The translations under genes were made by a program, and so were the position numbers. Below the pieces are notes generated by a model. It was not told where the DNA came from. It worked only from the letters and a program-made list of their open reading frames with translations, and made no database searches. This document shows positions 1 to 8,238 of a DNA stretch of 64,000 bases, in pieces. Numbering within the stretch: position 1 is the stretch's first letter; the number at the start of each line of letters is the position of its first letter. The stretch spans positions 1 to 64,000 of the forward strand of contig JAITFZ010000029.1 in assembly GCA_031280965.1 (NCBI GenBank), given 5' to 3'. The DNA is from Oscillospiraceae bacterium. Its GTDB lineage: Bacteria; Bacillota; Clostridia; Oscillospirales; Ruminococcaceae.

Positions 1-1
1 T

Positions 2-112
2 ATTCGCTTTGAAAAGAAAGTCGATAATTATATCGGATTGCTTGCTTTCGCTTTCGCAACGATTGTGTGGCGAAAAATCATAATTGTTCATGAAATGCCT
101 ATTGTTGGATAG
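2..112 (+). pseudogene. C-terminal fragment of an IS5-family-like DDE transposase
   Basis: Frame 2 reads IRFEKKVDNYIGLLAFAFATIVWRKIIIVHEMPIVG*, resembling IS5-type transposase C-termini; cut by window start. Confidence 0.5.
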
Positions 113-120
113 GTTCTAAG

Positions 121-504
121 CTGAAAAGGTTGTTCGCGGGAACAATCGAGCAGATGTTAGAGTCCGAAATGGACGAACATCTTGGTTACGAGAAACACAA
201 TAACTTGGGCGATTTAACAGGAAATAGTCGTAACGGTTACAACAAAAAGACGATTATCAGCGATTACGGTGAGTCTGAAATCGTAATTCCCTGTGACAGA
301 AACGGCGAATTTGAGCCAAAAGTTCTTGAAAAACGACAGACACGAACCGACGAAATAGAGCAGAAAATCCTTGCGATGTACGCCAAAGGCATGAGTCAAC
401 GCGACATTGAAGACAATCTTCGTGAGATTTACGGTGCGGAAATTCCGCAGACACTAATCTCTAAAATCACAGACAAAATCCTGCCTGAGGTCAACGATAT
501 GGTT
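121..504 (+). pseudogene. N-terminal fragment of an IS256/Mutator-family transposase
   Basis: LFAGTIEQMLESEMDEHLGYEK...GNSRNGY...KTIISDYGESEIVIPCDRNGEFEP...RQTRTDEIEQKILAMYAKGMSQRDIEDNLREIYG; similarity stops after LPEVND, no DDE core. Confidence 0.82.
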
Positions 505-660
505 AGCTTGACCTGCGGGTCAAGCATAAGGATACACCTCCGGTTTCGTATGCGAAAATATTTATATACCCATTATACACTTGTTCAGATTAGATTGCAA
601 GTGTTTTCCAAAAATATTTCTAAAAAATGTTATAAAACCCGATAATTTGTAGAAAAAGTG

Positions 661-689
661 TTGACAAAGCCAATTTGAATTGTTATAAT
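661..689 (+). promoter_or_regulatory. Sigma-A promoter for tracrRNA (and probably the cas operon)
   Basis: TTGACA (661-666), 17-bp spacer, TGTTATAAT with TATAAT at 684-689. Confidence 0.85.
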
Positions 690-695
690 TGATAT

Positions 696-800
696 ATTCT
701 TGGATACCATGCCAAGAGTTACTCGGTTGCTATAATAAGGTACTACCTAAAAGTAGTGACCGTACAGCTCTAAAGTCTACTTTTAGTAGGCTTTATCTGT
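696..800 (+). ncRNA. tracrRNA
   Basis: Anti-repeat ATACCATGCCAAGAGTTACTCGGTTGCTATAAT (704-736) matches the CRISPR repeat; followed by AAGG-stem(TACTACCTAAAAGTAG)-TGACC and terminal hairpin TAAAGTCTAC/GTAGGCTTTA (771-795). Confidence 0.88.
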
Positions 801-834
801 TTATTTAAGGAAATTTAAAACAGGAGAATGAATT

Positions 835-3800
835 ATGAAATATTCAATCGGACTCGATATAGGAATTACATCGGTTGGCTTTGCAATTATGGAGCTTGAC
901 GAAGACGATATACCTTGCCGTATTGCTACAATGGGTTCACGTATATTTGATGCACCCGAAAATCCGAAAGATGGTGCTTCGCTTGCTTTACCCCGCAGAG
1001 AGGCACGGGGAATCCGCCGTTGCACAAGAAGACGGCGGCACCGCAAGAAAAGAATCAAAAACCTGATTGTTTCACAAAGTTTGCTTTCAAAAGAGGAATT
1101 AAATAGTTTATATGCAGGAGAAAATCCCGATGTATATAAACTTAGGGTCGATGCTCTTGACGGATTGCTAACAAACAACGAGCTTGCTCGTGTGCTGATT
1201 CATCTTGCTCAAAGGCGTGGCTTTAAGTCTAATCGGAAAAATGAAGCTGAACCCAAAGACTCAAAAGGGTTACTGAAAGCATTAGAAGTAAATGCAGATG
1301 AACTATCAAAATACAGGACAGTCGGGGAAATGCTATATAACCGCGAAAGCAAGCGGAATAAACCCGAAGATTACTCAAATACTGTATTGCGTTCAGATGT
1401 CCTCAAAGAAGCTCATATGATTTTTGAGAAACAGCGTAGTCTCGGGAATAATATATGTGATGAAAAGTTTGAGAATAATTATTATGATATTTTATCAAGT
1501 CAGCGTTCCTTTGATGAGGGACCAGGCGGTGATAGTCCTTACAAAGTGGATTTTTACAAATATATGGTTGGAGATTGTACACTCGAAGGAGAAAAGGAAA
1601 AGCGTGCCGCAAAAGCGACTTATTCGTTTGAATATTTTAATTTGCTTCAGAAAATAAATCATATTCGGCTTGAAACAAGCGGTCAATCAAGAGCGTTGTT
1701 TGCTGATGAACAGCGGATAATTATAAACAAAGCACATGACTCGCCATCTAAAATAACTGCCGTTTCGTTACGAAAGCTACTTAGTCTGCCTGAAGATGCC
1801 GAAGTTAATTTCAGAGATTATACACCTTTAAAAGCTTTTCACGAAATGCGAAAAGCATTGAAAAGCGTAACAGATATTAAATATATCAACACTGCTTTGC
1901 GGAATCAAATCGGTCATATATTTACTTACGAAAAAACAGATGAGAATATAGAAACAGCTTTGAAGAAGACTTCGTTAAATTTTGGCGAAATAAACGCTCT
2001 TATAAAAAATATAAAAAATATAAAAAATTTCAAAGGAAACGGGCATTTATCATTAATCGCACTTGATAAATTAATTCCTCATTTAGAAAAAGGATTTACT
2101 TATTATGATGCTTGTAAAGAAGCAGGTTATAATTTAAAGAGCAATGAAGATGCTACACCAAAAAAACTAATTGAATTGAAACACCTTGCAAAGAAAACCG
2201 AAAACACCATTACAAGCCCGGTTGCTCGCCGTGCTTTGTCGCAATGTGCCAAAGTCATAAATGCTATAATTCGTGAAATTGGGACAAGTCCTGTTTATAT
2301 CAACATTGAACTTGCTCGTGAAATGTCAAACAATTTCGATGAGCGAATGAAAACCGATAAAGATATGAAAGAAAATCAAGCAAAAAACGAGAGAATTAAA
2401 GAAAAAATCAAGGAATACGGTATTAATAATCCTACCGGACTTGATATTGTTAAGATGAAGTTATACGAGGAACAAAGCGGAATATGCCCGTATTCGCTTA
2501 TTCAAATGGATATATCGCAGTTATTTGACCCGGGTTATGCTGATATAGACCATATAATGCCGTATAGCGAATCGTTTGATGATTCTTATAAAAACAAGAT
2601 TTTAGTGCGAACAGAAGAAAACCGCCAAAAAGGTGACCGCTTGCCTTTGCATTACTTAAAAGGTGAAAAACAAGATAAATTCATCGTTTGGGTGAATAAC
2701 TCTCATCTTACAAAAAACAAGAAGCAGAACTTATTATGCGAAAAAATCCCCGAAGGCTTTAAGGAACGCAATCTACAAGATACTAAGACTATATCGAGTT
2801 TTATGTATAACTATCTCACAAACAACCTTACGTTCGCTGATTTTTCAACCGACCGTAAACGTCATGTTATGGCTGTAAACGGTGCAGTTACATCTATGCT
2901 TCGTAAGCGTTGGGGATTGAATAAAATCCGCGAAGACGGTGACTTGCACCACGCACTTGATGCGGCGGTGATTGCTTGCGTAACACAGGGTAACATCAGT
3001 ATGCTTACAAAACTTGAAAAATATTATATCAAAAAGGAAAATTATTATATTGACAGAAAAACAGGCGAAGCAGTGGAAAAAGATTTTCCACAGCCTTATG
3101 ATTACGGAAACAAGAGAAGTTTCAGCAATGAAATAGCGGCACGGCTTTCAAATAATCCACAAAAAACACTCAGAGAATTAAACTATCCGACTTATAGTTA
3201 TTATACGCTTGAAAAAATTAATCCTGTATTTGTATCAAGGATGCCGAATCGCAAAGTCAGCGGTGCAGCTCACAAGGAAACCATTAAAGGTATCGGTGAA
3301 AATAACTCTCAAATCAAGAAAGTGCCGCTGTCTGCACTCAAACTCGATAAAAACGGTGAAATAGACGGATATTACAATCCTAATGATGACCGCCTACTTT
3401 ATAATGCACTCAAAGAACGATTAGCCGAATTTGGCGGCAAAGGCGAAAAAGCATTTGATGAACCTTTTTATAAACCCAAGAGCAACGGTACACCCGGACC
3501 GATTGTTAAAAAAGTGAAAATCGAGGAAAAAAGCACATTAAACGTATTAGTTCACGATAAGACGGGTTCAGCAGACAACGGCAGCATGATTAGGGTTGAT
3601 GTGTTTTACGTGAATGGTGACGGATATTATCTTGTTCCGATTTATGTTGCAGATGTTGTAAAGGGAAAACTTCCAAATAAAGCAATTATAGCTAACAAGT
3701 CTTATGTAGACTGGAAAGAAATGAGCGATGATGATTTTATCTTCTCGCTTTATCCGAATGATTTGGTCTATATTGAACATAAAAAGGGTCTGACCTTTAG

Positions 3801-4041
3801 CAGAGTTAATGACAAAAGCTCACTGCCCCAAAAATTAGATAAGAAAAGCGAATATGTGTATTATAAAAAAACTGGAATATCAACCGGTTCAATAACAATT
3901 ATTAATCATGACAATAGTTATTTCATACCGAGCCTTGGTGTTAAATCGTTATTAAAATTCGAGAAATGGCAGGTTGATGTTTTGGGAAACAAGACCAAGG
4001 TTGTACATGAACCGCGATTAGGATTCGATAAGGAGGGGTGA
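835..4041 (+). CDS. cas9: CRISPR-associated endonuclease Cas9, type II-C, 1068 aa
   Basis: RuvC-I GLDIGITSVGFA, Arg-rich bridge helix RRCTRRRRHRKKRIK, RuvC-II YINIELAREMSNN, HNH DIDHIMPYSESFDDSYKNKILV, RuvC-III HHALDAAVIACVT; SD caggag. Confidence 0.97.
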   Translation: MKYSIGLDIGITSVGFAIMELDEDDIPCRIATMGSRIFDAPENPKDGASLALPRREARGIRRCTRRRRHRKKRIKNLIVSQSLLSKEELNSLYAGENPDVYKLRVDALDGLLTNNELARVLIHLAQRRGFKSNRKNEAEPKDSKGLLKALEVNADELSKYRTVGEMLYNRESKRNKPEDYSNTVLRSDVLKEAHMIFEKQRSLGNNICDEKFENNYYDILSSQRSFDEGPGGDSPYKVDFYKYMVGDCTLEGEKEKRAAKATYSFEYFNLLQKINHIRLETSGQSRALFADEQRIIINKAHDSPSKITAVSLRKLLSLPEDAEVNFRDYTPLKAFHEMRKALKSVTDIKYINTALRNQIGHIFTYEKTDENIETALKKTSLNFGEINALIKNIKNIKNFKGNGHLSLIALDKLIPHLEKGFTYYDACKEAGYNLKSNEDATPKKLIELKHLAKKTENTITSPVARRALSQCAKVINAIIREIGTSPVYINIELAREMSNNFDERMKTDKDMKENQAKNERIKEKIKEYGINNPTGLDIVKMKLYEEQSGICPYSLIQMDISQLFDPGYADIDHIMPYSESFDDSYKNKILVRTEENRQKGDRLPLHYLKGEKQDKFIVWVNNSHLTKNKKQNLLCEKIPEGFKERNLQDTKTISSFMYNYLTNNLTFADFSTDRKRHVMAVNGAVTSMLRKRWGLNKIREDGDLHHALDAAVIACVTQGNISMLTKLEKYYIKKENYYIDRKTGEAVEKDFPQPYDYGNKRSFSNEIAARLSNNPQKTLRELNYPTYSYYTLEKINPVFVSRMPNRKVSGAAHKETIKGIGENNSQIKKVPLSALKLDKNGEIDGYYNPNDDRLLYNALKERLAEFGGKGEKAFDEPFYKPKSNGTPGPIVKKVKIEEKSTLNVLVHDKTGSADNGSMIRVDVFYVNGDGYYLVPIYVADVVKGKLPNKAIIANKSYVDWKEMSDDDFIFSLYPNDLVYIEHKKGLTFSRVNDKSSLPQKLDKKSEYVYYKKTGISTGSITIINHDNSYFIPSLGVKSLLKFEKWQVDVLGNKTKVVHEPRLGFDKEG

Positions 4042-4949
4042 CAATGGCTTTTCGTAACATTATTATACAAAATGAGGCGAAATTATCGCTTAAAAGTGGG
4101 CAACTAATTGTGAAAACCGAAACTGCCGATGCCTCTCTCGCAATTGAAGACATTGACACGATTCTTGTTGAAAACCGACGAACAGTAATCAGTACGGCTC
4201 TGCTTGGAAGTCTTGCGAAATCGGGTGTAGCATTATTTATCTGCGATGAATACCATATGCCATGTGCGGTACTCCAACCGTATTTACAACATTCGCGCCA
4301 ATATGAAGTTACGCAAAAACAGCTTGAGCTTTCTGCTCCGACAAAAAAGCAGCTATGGAAGCAAATTGTTGTTGCAAAAATCAATAATCAAGCCAAATGT
4401 CTTTTGTTATGCGGAAAAGAGAAAGAATTCAAAGAACTTGAAAGTATTGCCAAGAGTGTTAAGTCGGGCGATGAGGGCAATGCGGAGGGTTATGCCGCCG
4501 CGCGATATTTTCCTGCGCTATTCGGAAAGGGGTTTATACGCGGTGATGATATAGACCATAGAAATTCATGGCTGAACTACGGTTATTCGATTGTTCGCGG
4601 GTGTGTGGCGCGGTCGTTGGCGGTTTATGGATTTTTTTCTCTCTTCGGATTACAACATCATTCTACTCTCAACCAGTTCAATTTAGCTGATGACTTCATA
4701 GAGCCTTTTCGACAAATTGTCGATTTGTTTGCGGCTACATATGCCGATGCAGATGGTGAATTAAACCCTGATATTAAAAGCAAATTAGTTAATCTAATAA
4801 ATTATGACATTATAATTGATGATAAAAAATACGCTTTGTCGTACGCAATTGAAAAAACAGTGCAAAGTTTTTCGGCAGTAATTAATGGCAAAGGAAAAAA
4901 GCTGTTGTTGCCGGAACTCACAGAGTTAAAACAACACACTTATGAATAA
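4038..4949 (+). CDS. cas1: CRISPR-associated integrase Cas1 (GTG 4038 or ATG 4044)
   Basis: Cas1 fold motifs EGYAAARYFPALFG, HHSTLNQFNLADDFIEPFRQIVD; overlaps the cas9 stop. Confidence 0.96.
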   Translation: MTMAFRNIIIQNEAKLSLKSGQLIVKTETADASLAIEDIDTILVENRRTVISTALLGSLAKSGVALFICDEYHMPCAVLQPYLQHSRQYEVTQKQLELSAPTKKQLWKQIVVAKINNQAKCLLLCGKEKEFKELESIAKSVKSGDEGNAEGYAAARYFPALFGKGFIRGDDIDHRNSWLNYGYSIVRGCVARSLAVYGFFSLFGLQHHSTLNQFNLADDFIEPFRQIVDLFAATYADADGELNPDIKSKLVNLINYDIIIDDKKYALSYAIEKTVQSFSAVINGKGKKLLLPELTELKQHTYE

Positions 4950-5265
4950 ATTTATGAGAATACTTGTATTTTTTGATTTACCTGTTAAAACAAAACCGGA
5001 AAGAAAGGCTGCGACTAAGTTTCGTAAGTTTTTGCTTGATGACGGGTATCATATGTTACAATACTCTATGTATGCCCGAACTTGTAACGGCAGCGATGCC
5101 GTGGAAAAACATAAAAAGCGGTTGTATGCCAGTCTGCCGGACAATGGTTCAATACGAGCTTTGACTATAACCGAAAAGCAATATCAAAGCATTGAAATTT
5201 TAGTAGGTAGCTTGACAAAAGCTTGTGATAAGCCATTTGAAACAGAACAGCTTACACTTTTTTGA
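4942..5265 (+). CDS. cas2: CRISPR-associated endoribonuclease Cas2
   Basis: MRILVFFDLPVKTKPERKAATKFRKFLLDDGYHMLQYSMYAR. Confidence 0.95.
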   Translation: MNKFMRILVFFDLPVKTKPERKAATKFRKFLLDDGYHMLQYSMYARTCNGSDAVEKHKKRLYASLPDNGSIRALTITEKQYQSIEILVGSLTKACDKPFETEQLTLF

Positions 5266-5305
5266 AAAACGATATATTTTATCGAAATTTCTGTTAAATT
5301 CGCAA

Positions 5306-5369
5306 ATAATAAACCCCTTACAAATCGGTTTAGTTTTGGCTCTAAGCTGATTTGTAAGGGGTTTATTAT
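5306..5369. terminator. Long hairpin at the cas2/CRISPR junction, probable bidirectional terminator
   Basis: ATAATAAACCCCTTACAAATC (5306-5326) is the exact reverse complement of GATTTGTAAGGGGTTTATTAT (5349-5369); stem continues inward with 5 WC and 2 G-T pairs to an 8-nt loop. Confidence 0.8.
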
Positions 5370-6637
5370 ACCATGCCAAGAATTACCCGGGAGCTATAAC
5401 CTTTGTCACAAACTTGCGAACGGCACGCGCATTATACCATGCCAAGAATTACCCGGGAGCTATAACTCGCACAGGCGGCGGTGTATCTAATGCCGGATTA
5501 TACCATGCCAAGAATTACCCGGGAGCTATAACCCGCATGTCCTGTCGGGTACACGCCTTTGGATTATACCATGCCAAGAATTACCCGGGAGCTATAACTA
5601 TTAATATATGCATACAAATTGCACAATTATTATACCATGCCAAGAATTACCCGGGAGCTATAACTACCGCTGTCAATCGTTTTCAACGGTGCTTATTATA
5701 CCATGCCAAGAATTACCCGGGAGCTATAACGAGTAGGAAGTTATTTAAGTGAAGTTTCTGATTATACCATGCCAAGAATTACCCGGGAGCTATAACTTAG
5801 GTAGTTGACAATCGACGAAAATTCTAATTATACCATGCCAAGAATTACCCGGGAGCTATAACACTATTATTATAACACATTTACAAGAGTTAATTATACC
5901 ATGCCAAGAATTACCCGGGAGCTATAACTGGATGTACGCCCTCATTTGCGCGGCGGTTATTATACCATGCCAAGAATTACCCGGGAGCTATAACTCACGC
6001 GAGCGTTAGGTCTTTGATGTTTACATTATACCATGCCAAGAATTACCCGGGAGCTATAACTTGTATATCTCCGTGGCGTTGGTGGTTATAATTATACCAT
6101 GCCAAGAATTACCCGGGAGCTATAACGTCCCTTGTGAACATGAACGCGACACCTTGATTATACCATGCCAAGAATTACCCGGGAGCTATAACGTCGCGTC
6201 CAAAGCATCGTTTAGCACACTTATTATACCATGCCAAGAATTACCCGGGAGCTATAACCCGGACGTTCTCAACGGGTATGTTGCGGCGATTATACCATGC
6301 CAAGAATTACCCGGGAGCTATAACGTTTCGTCGGGGCTTAACCTATTAACCTTGATTATACCATACCAAGAATTACCCGGGAGCTATAACAAAGCGAAAT
6401 AGTAACCACACGCAAAGCAGGGATTATACCATGCCAAGAATTACCCGGGAGCTATAACTTCCGACCATGTATTGAGTATTCTACACCGATTATACCATGC
6501 CAAGAATTACCCGGGAGCTATAACCTCGGCTTGTGGTTCATTTTGCCGATACGGATTATACCATGCCAAGAATTACCCGGGAGCTATAACTTTGCAGTGC
6601 TTTTGGTTGTTGCAATGGTAATTATACCATGCCAAGA
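5365..6637 (-). CRISPR. Type II-C CRISPR array: 19 full 36-bp repeats plus one 17-bp truncated repeat, 19 spacers (18 of 30 nt, one of 32 nt)
   Basis: Repeat (+) ATTATACCATGCCAAGAATTACCCGGGAGCTATAAC at 5365 and then every 66 bp to 6355, then 6423, 6489, 6555, partial at 6621; the 6355 copy has G-to-A. Strand from same-sense tracr anti-repeat and GTTATAGCTCCC...TATAAT on minus. Confidence 0.98.
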
Positions 6638-6679
6638 TACGCGCAAGGAAAAAGGGAAAATGGAGCGAGGCGATAATGC

Positions 6680-7846
6680 TTATTTTATCTGTTTTTTACG
6701 TCCATCAGTATATTCAATATAGGTTTTAACTTCAATTGTATTACAACCGCCTGTACATGTCCCGGTCATCATTCCGCTTGCCCCTGAACTGGACATATCA
6801 TATGCACACCCCGAACAATACGGAACTTCAACTTCTTCGTGACAAATAACAGCTCCACAATGCAAGCATTTATCGTTTTCAAAATAGTGTTCTTCTTTTC
6901 CACATCTTGTGCAAAAACACTCTCCTTCATAAATGTGTCCTATTTTTTCACAGGCCTTTATACGGATAAAATCAATTTTGCTATTATTTGCAACATTTGT
7001 CAGAGCACTCTCGTTAGTGAGTTTATCAATTGGTATGTATACTGCATTGCTTGTTGCGTTTATAATAATATCAGCAATAATTTGCTGTCCAATGTCTTTA
7101 TTATTTATTTTTTCAACCATTGCTACACGGCGTTCATTAGTTTTTTTGTTATTGTTTGCGATATGCACAAATACATTTTGCAAAATATTTTCGTTAACCA
7201 GCTTTTTAATTGCTTTATCAGATATGTCATTATCAATGGCTTCTTTGGCTACATCTGCAATTATTTCTTCGCCAGATAATTTTTCTAATGCTGCATATCC
7301 CCAGTTATCTGCATTACCATAACTTTTTTTTGCTATATCAATAAGTATTTTTTGTACAAGTATTTGGTCTGTTAATTTTTCAGTTGCAGTTATACGCAAT
7401 TTACCCCATGCTTTAGGATTTTCAGCAATGTCCTTAAATACGTTATACGCAATTATTTTGTTTTCCAGTTTTTCAGCCGCTTCCATTTTCATATCTATAG
7501 AAGTAGCATTTTCAGCGAGGTCGGTTAGCACGGCTTGGTCTGTAAGCTTTGCAACCGCTACTTTGCGTATTCCACTCTCTTTATCGTTTTTCGCAATGTC
7601 TGCCAAAATAACTTGGTCAGTAAGTTTATCTAATGCGTTTTTACGAGTATGACTAAGTGGTGCGTTTTTCGCAATGTCTGCCAAAATAACTTGGTCAGTA
7701 AGTTTATCTAATGCGTTTTTACGAGTATGACTAAGTGGTGCGTTTTTAGCTATTTCAGCAAGTATCGTTTGTGTTGTTTCTTTTTCAACTGCTTTTAATG
7801 CTCTTTTTCCGTTTTCACTTGCCCATGCAGGTTTGATAAATCCCAT
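6680..7846 (-). CDS. HEAT/LRV-like repeat protein with C-terminal zinc-ribbon region
   Basis: Repeated KLTDQxxLADIAKNxxxxxxRKxAxxKL units; C-terminal CTRCG...CLHCG and CSGC. Confidence 0.7.
   Translation of the reverse strand: MGFIKPAWASENGKRALKAVEKETTQTILAEIAKNAPLSHTRKNALDKLTDQVILADIAKNAPLSHTRKNALDKLTDQVILADIAKNDKESGIRKVAVAKLTDQAVLTDLAENATSIDMKMEAAEKLENKIIAYNVFKDIAENPKAWGKLRITATEKLTDQILVQKILIDIAKKSYGNADNWGYAALEKLSGEEIIADVAKEAIDNDISDKAIKKLVNENILQNVFVHIANNNKKTNERRVAMVEKINNKDIGQQIIADIIINATSNAVYIPIDKLTNESALTNVANNSKIDFIRIKACEKIGHIYEGECFCTRCGKEEHYFENDKCLHCGAVICHEEVEVPYCSGCAYDMSSSGASGMMTGTCTGGCNTIEVKTYIEYTDGRKKQIK
7585..7740. repeat. Exact 78-bp tandem duplication within the HEAT-like gene
   Basis: cgtttttcgcaatgtctgccaaaataacttggtcag...gactaagtggtg repeated back to back; encodes LADIAKNAPLSHTRKNALDKLTDQVI twice. 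Confidence 0.9.
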
Positions 7847-7981
7847 GATTACACCTCATAAGTACAGATTATCCATCCATTATATCATAAAAATGCCTAA
7901 TTTGCAATAGTTTTCTGAAAAATTCATATATTACCACTCAACCCCGCATAAACTCAAACAAGCCCTACTATCACGGAGGAC

Positions 7982-8215
7982 GTGCATGAGCATATTAAAC
8001 CTATTCAAATCGGTTATGTCCAGAAGACGGAAACTAAGCACAATCTCGAAGTTATTTGGTTGCTCGGTAAGTTATCGCCTGACCATAAAACTATTTCCCG
8101 TTTTCGCAAAGAAAATACTGTTGCGTTGAAAAATGTGTTTCGGGATTTTGTAAAGTTGTGTACGAAGTTGAATCTTTACGGCAAGGAATTAACATATAAC
8201 AAAAAAATGTCAATA
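7982..8215 (+). pseudogene. IS1182-family transposase N-terminal fragment
   Basis: TETKHNLEVIWLLGKLSPDHKTISRFRKENTVALKNVFRDFVKLCTKLNLYGKEL; core missing. Confidence 0.8.
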
Positions 8216-8238
8216 AAAACCCCCGTTCTTACATTGAA

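Noticed and set aside
130-645. 171-aa ORF as an intact transposase
   Set aside because: Similarity to IS256 ends at about 504; the remainder is unrelated read-through sequence and the DDE core is missing.
801-1178. Minus-strand ORF opposite the cas9 5' end, considered as a possible anti-CRISPR or toxin
   Set aside because: Serine/arginine-rich shadow of the Cas9 bridge-helix coding region, no SD.
5266-5364. cas4 or csn2 gene between cas2 and the array
   Set aside because: Only about 100 bp, occupied by the hairpin; no ORF, so subtype II-C is kept.
5401-6620. Self-targeting spacers against this window
   Set aside because: None noticed on reading, but an exhaustive 19-spacer comparison was not possible by eye, so no claim is made.
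5414-6722. ORFs reading through the CRISPR array (YHAKNYPGAIT and IIPCQELPGSYN repeats)
   Set aside because: They are repeat-unit translations (66 bp is divisible by 3), not proteins.
6839-7652. Plus-strand ORFs antisense to the HEAT-like gene
   Set aside because: Low-complexity hydrophobic translations opposite a convincing repeat protein; no SD or family resemblance.
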